NCBI GenBank assembly: GCA_033856175.1
Contig: JAWVFK010000026.1
Location: 1 to 14,447, forward strand
Direction of reading: 5' to 3'
DNA from: JAWVFK01 sp033856175
Lineage (GTDB): Bacteria > Actinomycetota > Thermoleophilia > Solirubrobacterales > 70-9
Length of the DNA stretch: 14,447 nt
Every line of letters starts with the position of its first letter. Position 1 is the stretch's first letter. A program made the position numbers and the translations under genes. Under the pieces are notes generated by a model, which did not search any database, was not told the origin of the DNA, and saw nothing but the letters and a program-made list of their open reading frames with translations. Positions 1 to 8,094 of the stretch are shown piece after piece.

Positions 1-637
1 CCTCGGAGACCGTCTGGGTCTCGGGGATCAGGGCGCCGTCGGGGATCGTCTCGGCCGAGGCGTTGGTTGCCGGTGGCATGTTCAGCTCGACGAAGCGGTT
101 GGCGATGCCCGAGAGCGACTGCGAGCGGATGACCGCCTGGGTTCCCTGGCGAAGCGGGGCGTAGCGGCCCTCGATCTTCATCTTGACCAGGGCTTCTCCG
201 TGGGGGCCGAGGGATACGCCGGCGACGGTGCCGGCCCGCCTGCCACCAACGTCGACGCTGTTTCCCTTGACGAGCTGGCTGGCGTTCTGGAAGGTCGCGG
301 TCACCTCGTAGCTGGGCCCGCTGGCCAGCAGAAGCAGGCCGACGACGAGGATCGCAGCCGCGGTGCCGGCGATGACCGCCGCCCGTGTCAGCGGCGAGGA
401 GCCGCCTCTCTCTTCGCTGCCGTCCTCGCGCTCCGCCGGCCCGGCGGCGCTCGCCCGCTCGGCAGCCCATTGCTCGCGCAGGCTCGCCTCGAGCTCGGCC
501 GCGGCACGCCGGCGCTCGGCCATTTCCTCATCGGTCTGACCGTCGGGTGTGACTCGGCTCGCAGCCTGGCGGCGCTGGTCCTCGTCTCCCGGCTCCCAAC
601 CGGAATCGCGCCCCCTCTGGGATGGGCCCTCGGTCAT
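1..637 (-). CDS. MCE/MlaD-family protein, N-terminal part (cut by window edge)
   Basis: The minus-strand frame opens with ATG at 635-637, has an in-frame TAG four codons upstream, and stays open to the left edge (212 codons). The first 85 or so residues are charged, rich in Glu/Arg/Ala, and look cytoplasmic and unstructured. One hydrophobic segment follows (about residues 86-106, containing AAAILVVGLLLLA). After it comes an MCE/MlaD domain, recognisable from YEVTATFQNASQLVKGNSV and then a V-G-G-R-x-A-G-T-V step. In known members this domain forms ring-shaped lipid carriers of ABC-type MCE systems that move phospholipids, sterols or other lipids. No ABC permease or ATPase is visible because the gene is cut off. 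No clear Shine-Dalgarno sequence precedes the ATG. The family call is firm; the lipid substrate is unknown. Confidence 0.85.
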   Translation of the reverse strand, partial: MTEGPSQRGRDSGWEPGDEDQRRQAASRVTPDGQTDEEMAERRRAAAELEASLREQWAAERASAAGPAEREDGSEERGGSSPLTRAAVIAGTAAAILVVGLLLLASGPSYEVTATFQNASQLVKGNSVDVGGRRAGTVAGVSLGPHGEALVKMKIEGRYAPLRQGTQAVIRSQSLSGIANRFVELNMPPATNASAETIPDGALIPETQTVSE

Positions 638-796
638 CTGCGACGACTATTACCGCGGGTCACGCAACCTATGTGTGACCTCAGCGCGTCTTAGCCCAGG
701 CTTAACGGAGTCCCGGGCGGGAGGTGCGCGATCGCTGAGCAATACTCGGACGCAGGAACCTGCTGCTCGGTAGCCAGAGAACCCACCAGCCACCAC

Positions 797-1489
797 ATGA
801 CTGACTCCCTTCAACGCCTGACCGGCGACGTCATCAACTGTCGCCGCTGCCCCCGGCTCGTCGAGTGGCGAGAGGCGACCGCTGCCGATCCGCCGCGGCG
901 CTTTCGCGGTGATGCTCCCGGCAATGATTATTGGGCTCGGCCGCTGCCGGGCTTCGGCGATCCCCGTGCCGGCATCGTCCTGCTCGGTCTCGCCCCGGCG
1001 GCCCACGGCGCCAACCGCACCGGGCGGATGTTCACCGGCGATCGCTCGGGCGATTTCCTCTACGCGGCGCTGCATCGAGCCGGGCTCGCCAACAAGCCGG
1101 TCTCGGTCGATCGCAACGACGGTCTCGAGCTGCGCGGCGCCTACGTCACCGCCGCCGTTCGCTGCGCTCCGCCGGCCAACCGGCCGACGCCCGAGGAGCG
1201 TGACAGCTGCCTGCCCTACCTCGTCCGCGAGCTGCCGCTGCTGGCCAGAGCCCGCGTGCTGCTCTGCCTCGGCTCGTTTGCCTGGGACGCGGGCCTGCGA
1301 GCCCTGCGCGCGCTTGAGCATCCGGTGCCGCGGCCGCGGCCGCGGTTCGGCCACGAGGCGGAGGTCGGCATCGGCCCCTACCGAGTGCTGGGCAGCTTTC
1401 ATCCGAGCCAGCAGAACACTTTCACCGGCAAGCTGACGCCGGCGATGCTCGACGCGGTGCTTGCGCGGGCGAAGGCGCTTGCCGCCTGA
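797..1489 (+). CDS. Family 5 uracil-DNA glycosylase (UDGb type, Fe-S)
   Basis: A 230-residue base-excision repair enzyme that removes uracil, and in studied relatives other deaminated bases, from DNA. Motif A reads GLAPAAHG at residues 64-71 and continues into G-A-N-R-T-G-R-M-F-T-G-D. This form, with Ala where other families have a catalytic Asp or Asn, is typical of family 5. Motif B is HPSQQN at 202-207, in the loop that enters the DNA minor groove. Four cysteines (C15, C18, C123, C138) fit the ligands of the family's [4Fe-4S] cluster. The start is supported by the NCRRC motif lying close to the N-terminus, as in relatives. I see no clear ribosome binding site or promoter just upstream. pgsA follows 31 bases later on the same strand, so the two may be co-transcribed. 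Confidence 0.9.
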   Translation: MTDSLQRLTGDVINCRRCPRLVEWREATAADPPRRFRGDAPGNDYWARPLPGFGDPRAGIVLLGLAPAAHGANRTGRMFTGDRSGDFLYAALHRAGLANKPVSVDRNDGLELRGAYVTAAVRCAPPANRPTPEERDSCLPYLVRELPLLARARVLLCLGSFAWDAGLRALRALEHPVPRPRPRFGHEAEVGIGPYRVLGSFHPSQQNTFTGKLTPAMLDAVLARAKALAA

Positions 1490-1520
1490 TGGCCGCCCGC
1501 GCCTAATCTGTTCCGCAGCT

Positions 1521-2090
1521 GTGTTTCCGCTCAACCTTCCCAATGTCCTGACCCTGCTGCGCATCGTCGCCGTGCCGGTGATCGTCGTCGCGCTGCTGGG
1601 CGAGACGCCGAACGGCGACGCCCTGGCTGCCGTGGTCTTCGCGCTGGCGGCGATCAGCGACGGGCTCGACGGCTACATTGCCCGATCTCGCGACGCGATC
1701 ACCACCTTCGGCAAGCTGATGGACCCGCTCGCCGACAAGCTGCTGATCATCGCCGCGCTGGTCTCGCTGGTGTCGCTCGACAGGCTCGCCCCCTGGGTGG
1801 CGATGGTGATCATCGCCCGTGAGCTCGCCGTCACCGGGCTGCGCGCCGTCGCCGCCGAGCAGGGGGTCGTCATCTCCGCAAGCTGGCTCGGCAAGGTCAA
1901 GACGATGCTGCAGGTCGCGGCGGTGTTCGCCTTGATCGCCAAGAACCCGGCCCCGGCCTGGGTCGACGGCATCGTCTACGCCGCGGTCGCGGCGACGATC
2001 TTCAGCGGCGCCGACTACTTCTTCGGCCTGCGCAAGCGCATCGCCGCTGAGCGCAAGGTTCGCGCTGCCGGCGCCGAGCAGGGCCCGTAG
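1521..2090 (+). CDS. pgsA: CDP-diacylglycerol-glycerol-3-phosphate 3-phosphatidyltransferase
   Basis: An integral membrane enzyme that makes phosphatidylglycerophosphate from CDP-diacylglycerol and glycerol-3-phosphate, the committed step to phosphatidylglycerol and cardiolipin. The CDP-alcohol phosphotransferase signature is complete: D47, D50-G51, A54-R55, G64, D68 and D72 with the standard spacing. Several hydrophobic segments follow. I chose GTG 1521 (189 aa) because the family usually begins right before the LNLPN-LTLLR segment. An in-frame ATG at 1461 would add 20 basic residues and overlap the glycosylase gene by 29 bases, which is less likely. No strong ribosome binding site marks either start. 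The stop lies one base from the stop of the convergent folE2. The related phosphatidylinositolphosphate synthases of actinobacteria are an alternative, but the N-terminus and length fit PgsA better. Confidence 0.88.
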   Translation: MFPLNLPNVLTLLRIVAVPVIVVALLGETPNGDALAAVVFALAAISDGLDGYIARSRDAITTFGKLMDPLADKLLIIAALVSLVSLDRLAPWVAMVIIARELAVTGLRAVAAEQGVVISASWLGKVKTMLQVAAVFALIAKNPAPAWVDGIVYAAVAATIFSGADYFFGLRKRIAAERKVRAAGAEQGP

Positions 2091-2091
2091 G

Positions 2092-3141
2092 TCAGGCAGC
2101 CGCCTCGAGCCACTCCCGCATCGAGACATGGTGCGCGGAGTGCTCGGCCGAGGCCAGCTCGGCGCGCAGCTCGCCGGCGAGCCCGTAGCGCTCGGCGACG
2201 ACGTTGTGGCGATGGATCGTCTCGAGGTTCTCCTGGCGAGCCATCACGAAGGCGGCGTCTCCGAGCTGGGGATAGGCCTCGCAGACCTGGCGCACCATCT
2301 CGCGAACGCAGTCCTCGACGAAGCGCGGAGTGCGGTGGGCCTTCTCGACCACCGCCTGCTCGTCAGAGCGCTTCAGCAGCTCGTAGATCTCTGAGCTCAT
2401 CGAGCCCTCGACTATCCGCAGCAGGTCGCGGGCGTCGATCTCGAGCGCCATCGACTCGGGGCAGCCGAGGTGGAGGGTGCCGATGCCGCGCTGGTTGTGG
2501 GTGGCGACCGGGACCGACTCGAGGACGAGCTGGATCTGCTCCTCGTCGAAGCCGCGCTCGGTCAGGCGCTCGCGCGCCCCGGACTCGACGAGGCCCTGGG
2601 CGCAGGGGCACGCCGTCATTCCCTGCGCCTGGACGCCGGTGATCGTGCGGGTGCCCTTCGCCGAGGCGACGGCCGTGCCGAACAGCATGTAGATCTCCTG
2701 GGTGGGCAGGCCCGAGACCGGGGTCATCACGGTCTCCGGGTAGCGCGCCGCGATCGAGACCTCGGCGCGGAGGCCGTTCTGGCGCTCGCGCACGAGCTCG
2801 GCGATGTGGGCTGCGAGCAGCTCCGCCTTGAAGGCCTGACCGAGGACGACCTCGTCGATCGCCTCTGCGACAACCTCCTCGAAGCGGGACATGTGGACTC
2901 CGGCTTGGGTGGGGGAGAGGTCGACGTAGCACTCGAGCTGGGCGTAATAGAGCTGTTCGTCGCCGCCAGACCCGTTGGAGCTCTGCTGCTGGGCGACCCT
3001 GAGGATCTTCTCGATTCCGGTCACGCCGACCCGCGAGAGGCTGATCTGCGTCTGCGGCACGCCGGATTGGACATCCGGGGCCGAGAGCGAGACGACTGTG
3101 CCGGTGTTGGCCATCTTCAGGGATGGTGGCATACCGGTCAT
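2092..3141 (-). CDS. folE2: GTP cyclohydrolase, FolE2/MptA family (MptA-like branch)
   Basis: A metal-dependent GTP cyclohydrolase that opens the GTP imidazole ring as the first step toward a dihydroneopterin product (folate or another pterin). Family marks, in order: PDVQ near residue 22; RVGVTGI at about 37; MTACPCAQ at 175-182 with the presumed catalytic/metal cysteine; THNQRG at 214-219; a segment with S-S-E-I-Y-E-L-L-K-R at 249-258; R-F-V-E-D-C-V-R at 273-280; and LETIHRHN at 306-313. MTACPCAQ, THNQR and the ELLKR/FVEDCVR block resemble archaeal MptA more than the classic proteobacterial FolE2. The start is ATG 3139-3141; in-frame ATGs at 3130-3132 and 3112-3114 are alternatives that give 346 or 340 residues. 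A weak GAGCGGA lies just upstream. It is divergent from rpoD and stands alone on its strand. Confidence 0.88.
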   Translation of the reverse strand: MTGMPPSLKMANTGTVVSLSAPDVQSGVPQTQISLSRVGVTGIEKILRVAQQQSSNGSGGDEQLYYAQLECYVDLSPTQAGVHMSRFEEVVAEAIDEVVLGQAFKAELLAAHIAELVRERQNGLRAEVSIAARYPETVMTPVSGLPTQEIYMLFGTAVASAKGTRTITGVQAQGMTACPCAQGLVESGARERLTERGFDEEQIQLVLESVPVATHNQRGIGTLHLGCPESMALEIDARDLLRIVEGSMSSEIYELLKRSDEQAVVEKAHRTPRFVEDCVREMVRQVCEAYPQLGDAAFVMARQENLETIHRHNVVAERYGLAGELRAELASAEHSAHHVSMREWLEAAA

Positions 3142-3171
3142 TCCGCTCTGTGTGAGTTGCGTTTCCAGCGC

Positions 3172-3202
3172 GGCTCTCCCTGGCCGAGCGGCCAGCTGAG
3201 CC
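3172..3202 (-). promoter_or_regulatory. Hairpin in the folE2 upstream leader
   Basis: About 30 bases before the folE2 start there is an inverted repeat: CTGGCC (3180-3185) and GGCCAG (3190-3195) around a four-base loop. It is extended by outer arms GGCTC (3172-3176) and GAGCC (3198-3202) through small internal loops. It lacks a T-tract on either strand, so it does not look like an intrinsic terminator. It could be a leader structure in folE2 mRNA or a protein-binding palindrome in the divergent folE2/rpoD region. It does not match a THF or preQ1 riboswitch that I can recognise. Confidence 0.35.
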
Positions 3203-3236
3203 TCCGTGAGGTCGGCTCTCCGGCGGAAGCCGGGCG

Positions 3237-3242
3237 TATACT
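3237..3242 (+). promoter_or_regulatory. Probable -10 box of the rpoD promoter (TATACT)
   Basis: TATACT stands out in very GC-rich sequence and matches the -10 consensus at five of six positions. It would place the transcript start near 3249, leaving a leader of about 80 bases before rpoD. No good -35 box is visible 16-18 bases upstream, so the call rests on the -10 alone. Confidence 0.45.
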
Positions 3243-3330
3243 TCGCGCCGCCTCGGGTCCGACGCCGGGGGCGGGGTTAGGGAAGCAGCCACGGGAGGCT
3301 GAGGAGATAACTGAGAAGGGCGAGGTCCTG

Positions 3331-4476
<1,146 letters not shown>

Positions 4477-4507
4477 TCGTCTGGCCGGGACTCGGCCGGC
4501 GTCAGAA

Positions 4508-4513
4508 TAGAAT
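4508..4513 (+). promoter_or_regulatory. Possible -10 box for the tRNA-Tyr transcript (TAGAAT)
   Basis: TAGAAT fits the TANNNT core of a -10 box and would start RNA near 4520, about ten bases before the mature tRNA-Tyr. A -35 box is not evident, and read-through from rpoD is equally possible since no terminator separates them. Confidence 0.3.
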
Positions 4514-4530
4514 CGGACCCCAGCGCTCCC

Positions 4531-4612
4531 GGGGGAGTGTCCGAGTGGTTAAAGGAGACTGGCTGTAAACCAGTTGGCTATGCCTACGCAGGTTCGAATC
4601 CTGCCTCCCCCA
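4531..4612 (+). tRNA. tRNA-Tyr (anticodon GTA)
   Basis: The acceptor arms GGGGGAG (4531-4537) and CTCCCCC (4605-4611) pair fully, with discriminator A at 4612. The anticodon stem ACTGG/CCAGT (4558-4562 and 4570-4574) encloses loop CTGTAAA with anticodon GTA at 4565-4567. The T arm GCAGG-TTCGAAT-CCTGC is at 4588-4604. The long variable arm (4575-4587) is as expected for bacterial tRNA-Tyr. The CCA tail is not encoded, so a CCA-adding enzyme is needed. Confidence 0.97.
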
Positions 4613-4639
4613 CTGAGGCCGCTACATTGGGGCCGACGC

Positions 4640-4712
<73 letters not shown>

Positions 4713-4765
4713 TCGATTTGACGCTGGCGGCGAGCGACGGCGGTCAGGCCGGACGGGCGTAGGCC

Positions 4766-6817
4766 TCAGCCGCTCTTCGCACAGAGCGCAGGCGAGAGCG
4801 GAGCCTCGACCTCGAACACGGGCCCGGCCCCCGCAAGCTGGCGGACGGCCGCGTCGGTCTCGGTCCAGCGAAGGGCGGGCGCGGCATGGGTTCCGCCGGC
4901 GGCATCCCGGAAGGTTGGCGCGGGAACGACGTAGTCGTAGTGCCCGGCATTCACCGCCCGTCGCCATTCCTGACAGCTGCGGATCGCGAGGAACGAGCCG
5001 TGCGGGCCCTCCCGGCCCAGGAACGCGACCCGGTTCGAGAGCCGATTGCCGTAGAGGCCGTACTGCCTGAAGGCATCGGTGGCGATTCGCGCCCCTCGCA
5101 CCTCTCGCGCCCAGTTGAACGCGGCCGGCAGGGATTGGGCCGCGGCAGCAGTGGCCGGCGCCCGGTAGCGACCCTCTATATAGACGCTCTCCTGGTGGCG
5201 CCCCGCGGCCAGGGCCAGCGCCAGCCCGACCAGCCCGATCGCGATGACCCGAACGCCGATCCGCCGCCGGCTCAGCACGTTGGCGAGAAACGGCAGCCCG
5301 ACGGCGAGCGCCGTGAGCGCCAGCGCCGCCTTCAGATAGGGGCCGTGCCGCGCCTCCAGCGGCGCCGCTGCGATGAAGAACACCACCACGAGCCCCCCCA
5401 GCAGCAGAGCGCGCCACCGCCGCGCGCCCACGGCCAGCCATGGCAGTAGCGCCATGCCGAGGATCAGCGCCGGCGCCGCGTAGCGCAGGTTGCTTTCGAA
5501 GTTGCGGGGATGGCCAGCCGGGCCCTGCGCTCCATACGGCGTGACCAGGTAGACGGCGCCGGCCACCAGCGCCACGCCCGCCAGGAGCCGGATCGTTCGG
5601 TCGCCCCGCGCCAGCGCCAGCGCGCCGCCGCCGATGGCCAGTGCCAGCACAGCCGGCCAGGCGATCCCCAGCGCCTGGTGCAGCCCCGGCAGCAAGAAGT
5701 CCCGCCAAGCCGCGCCGTCGAAGAGGTAATGGGCGACCGAGAAGTCGGAGCGCTGGGGCGGTAGCTCGGGCGAGGGCAGCGGGCCGAGGTGCAGCGCCGG
5801 CAGCGGGTTGCCGACGAGGAGGAGGTTGCGCAGGTACCAGAAAGAGCCCAGCGCCAGGATCGGCGACAGCCAGGCGGCCGCAACTGTCCGCCGCGTGCCC
5901 GCCGGTGACAGCGCGATCAGCCCGACGCTGAGCGCGGCGATCGGCCCCGCCACCGTCAGCTTCGTGCCGATCGCGATGCCAGCAGCCACACCGGCGACCC
6001 CGAGGACGCGCCAGCCGCCCTGCCAGGCCCGCCCGTTGACGAGGATCGCCACAGCCGCAAGCAGCAGTGCCAGGGCGGCGATGTCGTTGTAGGCCTCGCC
6101 GGGTTGCGAGGAGAGCCACGGGTCCGAGCCGAGGACGATCGCCGCAATGACCACGACCGCAGGGCCCGCCCCGATCGGCCTGCCGATGCACCAGGCCGCG
6201 AGCAGTGCCAGCCCCAGCCAGCCCAGGTTGACCAGCGGCGAGAGGAAGTCGTTGCCGAGCAGCAGCATCCCCCCGGCGTGCAGCAGCTCCGAGCTCTGCG
6301 GGTAGAACCAGACCAGCGGTCCGTAGGGCCCGGTGAAATGGATCGCCGTCGTCGACCCGGTCTGAGCGAACCCCGCGGCGAAGGGGCCGTGGTACCACAT
6401 CGTGTCGAAGCCGAGCATGCCTGCGTGGAGGCTCTGCTCGACGCCGATCGCCCAGCGCAGGACGAGCAGCCCCACGACCACGACGGCGGCGGCGAGGGCG
6501 ACCGGCGATGCCGGCAGGCGCGGCGGCACGGCCACCGTCGTCACCGCGGGAAGCCGCCGCGCGGCGGCTGCGGCGCCAATCCCGACGCAGATGGCGCCGA
6601 TGACCAGCGGCGCCTTGTCGAGCAGATGGACCGCGCCGAGCACCAGCATCGTCGCCAGCAGCAGACCGAGCGCGAGGACGGTCTCTGCGAGTCGCGCCGG
6701 AGCGCCGGCCCAGGCCGGCAGCAGGGCACGGCGCAGGCCGAGCCCGCCGGCGCCGATGGCTGCGCCGATCGCCGCCAGCTCGCCGATGGCGAGCACGTAC
6801 TGGCCGGTCGAGGTCAA
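4766..6817 (-). CDS. Multi-pass membrane protein, GT-C glycosyltransferase-like
   Basis: A 683-residue protein with roughly a dozen or more hydrophobic segments over residues 1-550 and a soluble C-terminal tail of about 130 residues. It resembles lipid-linked-sugar glycosyltransferases of the GT-C/GT39 type: an early extracytoplasmic loop carries an acidic residue in GFDTMWYHGP (136-145, D138), followed by YGPLVWFYPQSSELLHAGG (165-183) and a later loop with E241 and D245. The C-terminal domain (after about 555) contains N-W-A-R-E-V-R and Y-D-Y-V-V-P segments, seen in several actinobacterial membrane proteins of unknown function. The substrate is unknown and activity is not proven. The start is TTG 6815-6817 with only a distant GGAGG; GTG 6794-6796 is an alternative. 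It is convergent with the tRNAs and divergent from the acyl-CoA dehydrogenase. Confidence 0.7.
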   Translation of the reverse strand: MTSTGQYVLAIGELAAIGAAIGAGGLGLRRALLPAWAGAPARLAETVLALGLLLATMLVLGAVHLLDKAPLVIGAICVGIGAAAAARRLPAVTTVAVPPRLPASPVALAAAVVVVGLLVLRWAIGVEQSLHAGMLGFDTMWYHGPFAAGFAQTGSTTAIHFTGPYGPLVWFYPQSSELLHAGGMLLLGNDFLSPLVNLGWLGLALLAAWCIGRPIGAGPAVVVIAAIVLGSDPWLSSQPGEAYNDIAALALLLAAVAILVNGRAWQGGWRVLGVAGVAAGIAIGTKLTVAGPIAALSVGLIALSPAGTRRTVAAAWLSPILALGSFWYLRNLLLVGNPLPALHLGPLPSPELPPQRSDFSVAHYLFDGAAWRDFLLPGLHQALGIAWPAVLALAIGGGALALARGDRTIRLLAGVALVAGAVYLVTPYGAQGPAGHPRNFESNLRYAAPALILGMALLPWLAVGARRWRALLLGGLVVVFFIAAAPLEARHGPYLKAALALTALAVGLPFLANVLSRRRIGVRVIAIGLVGLALALAAGRHQESVYIEGRYRAPATAAAAQSLPAAFNWAREVRGARIATDAFRQYGLYGNRLSNRVAFLGREGPHGSFLAIRSCQEWRRAVNAGHYDYVVPAPTFRDAAGGTHAAPALRWTETDAAVRQLAGAGPVFEVEAPLSPALCAKSG

Positions 6818-6855
6818 GGCGGCGAGTATCGCGCCTCCGCCAGCGCCTAGATAAC

Positions 6856-6861
6856 TAGACT
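6856..6861 (+). promoter_or_regulatory. Probable -10 box (TAGACT) for the acyl-CoA dehydrogenase
   Basis: TAGACT ends nine bases before the GTG start at 6871, so transcription would begin at or within a few bases of the start codon. The gene has no Shine-Dalgarno sequence, which agrees with a leaderless mRNA. An overlapping TAGATA lies at 6848-6853. No convincing -35 box is visible. Confidence 0.4.
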
Positions 6862-6870
6862 GCCGCGGCC

Positions 6871-8013
6871 GTGGACTTCTCCCTAACCGATGAGCAGAAC
6901 GACTTCGTCGCCGCGATTCGCGACTTCTGCCAGCGCGAATGCGGCACCCAGGAGAAGCGCGAGAAGCTGACCAACGGCTATAGCGAGCTCCACAACCACG
7001 AGATCTACGCCCAGATGGCGAAGCTCGGCTGGCTCGGCGTGACGATCCCCGAGCAGTACGGCGGGTCGGGCGGATCGATGCTCGACGCCTGCCTGTTCAT
7101 GGAGGAGACCTCGCGCGGAATGGCCCCGATCGGCGGTTACGCAACGACCCTGATCGTCGCCGGCGCGACCAAGCGCTTTGGCAGCGAGGAGCAGAAGGCC
7201 GACATCCTCGGCGGCATCGCCGGCGGCAACGTCGAGGCGATCGCGATGACCGAGCCCGAGTCCGGCTCCGACGTCGGCTCGCTGACCACCCAGGCCGTTC
7301 GCTCCAACGGCGGCTACGTCATCAACGGCCAGAAGGTCTTCTGCTCGAACGCCCACATCGCCGCCCACATCCTCGTCGTCTGCCGCACGACCAAGGGCGA
7401 GGACAAGCACCAGGGCCTGTCGATGATCTGGGTCCCGCGTGAGACGCCGGGCCTCGAGATCAAGCAGATCGACACGCTCGGCGGCCGCGAGACGAGCTAC
7501 CTCTACTTCACCGACTGCGAGGTTCCGGCAGACGCGGTTCTCGGCGAGGTCGACCGTGGCTGGACCCAGCTGATGGCCGGGCTGAACGTCGAGCGGCTGA
7601 TCCTCGCGGCGACGATGCTCGGCGTCGCCCAGCGCGCCTTCGACGACGTCCTCGCCTACGTCAAGGAGCGGCGCCAGTTCGGCCGCCCGATCGGCTCCTT
7701 CCAGGCGCTCCAGCACCGCCTCGCCGACATGGCGACCGATCTCGAGGCCGGACGGCTGATGACCCACTGGGTCGCCTCTCTCACCGACGAGGCCCCCGAC
7801 CAGATGCTGCCGCGCGAGGCTTCGATGGTCAAGCTCTTCGTCACCGAGACGGCCAAGCGGGTCGCCCTCGAGGGCATGCAGATGATGGGCGGCTACGGCT
7901 ACTCCTCGGAGTACGACATGGAGCGCCTCGTCCGCACGACGCTGGTCTCGACGATCTACGGCGGTACCTCCGAGATCCAGCGCAACATCATCGCCAAGAC
8001 GCTCGGGCTCTAG
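6871..8013 (+). CDS. Acyl-CoA dehydrogenase, FAD-dependent
   Basis: A 380-residue flavoenzyme that introduces the alpha,beta double bond into acyl-CoA in fatty-acid or branched-chain amino-acid breakdown, passing electrons to an electron-transfer flavoprotein. It has the full family layout: an N-terminal helical domain (1-120), a beta domain with A-M-T-E-P-E-S-G-S-D (125-134) contacting FAD and substrate, and a C-terminal helical domain with RRQFGRPIGSFQALQH (267-282) and I-Y-G-G-T-S-E-I-Q-R (362-371). At the usual catalytic glutamate of the short/medium-chain enzymes (YEGT) there is Gly364. Glu241 in GLNVERLILA (238-247) matches the helix G base used by isovaleryl-CoA and long-chain acyl-CoA dehydrogenases. 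The chain-length preference cannot be read from sequence. GTG 6871 is the likely start, with no ribosome binding site. No electron-transfer flavoprotein gene is nearby. Confidence 0.93.
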   Translation: MDFSLTDEQNDFVAAIRDFCQRECGTQEKREKLTNGYSELHNHEIYAQMAKLGWLGVTIPEQYGGSGGSMLDACLFMEETSRGMAPIGGYATTLIVAGATKRFGSEEQKADILGGIAGGNVEAIAMTEPESGSDVGSLTTQAVRSNGGYVINGQKVFCSNAHIAAHILVVCRTTKGEDKHQGLSMIWVPRETPGLEIKQIDTLGGRETSYLYFTDCEVPADAVLGEVDRGWTQLMAGLNVERLILAATMLGVAQRAFDDVLAYVKERRQFGRPIGSFQALQHRLADMATDLEAGRLMTHWVASLTDEAPDQMLPREASMVKLFVTETAKRVALEGMQMMGGYGYSSEYDMERLVRTTLVSTIYGGTSEIQRNIIAKTLGL

Positions 8014-8057
8014 TCCGCGCTCGGACCGGCGGCGCCCGCCCGCCTCGCGGCTGCTGC

Positions 8058-8085
8058 TTGCAGGATGCTCACATATCGCTATCCT
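8058..8085 (+). promoter_or_regulatory. Probable promoter of the secreted CSLREA/RTX protein
   Basis: TTGCAG (8058-8063) and TATCCT (8080-8085) are separated by 16 bases, a fair sigma-70-type promoter. Transcription would start near 8091-8095, right at the ATG 8095. This would make the message leaderless and exclude the upstream ATG at 8065. Confidence 0.45.
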
Positions 8086-8094
8086 GATCCGTCA

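Noticed and set aside
728..736. GCGATCGC palindrome near the divergent MCE/glycosylase region
   Set aside because: Short GATC/CG palindromes are frequent by chance in this GC-rich sequence (similar words occur inside the glycosylase gene), so it is not good evidence of an operator.
2470..3330. In-frame upstream extension of rpoD giving a 668-residue protein
   Set aside because: The extra 287 residues are mostly antisense to folE2, have no sigma-factor features and carry the composition of a shadow frame. The -10 box at 3237-3242 also lies inside it.
4713..4765. Possible terminator after tRNA-Thr
   Set aside because: No stable stem followed by a T-tract can be drawn here; the few repeated GGCGG/GCG words do not form one.
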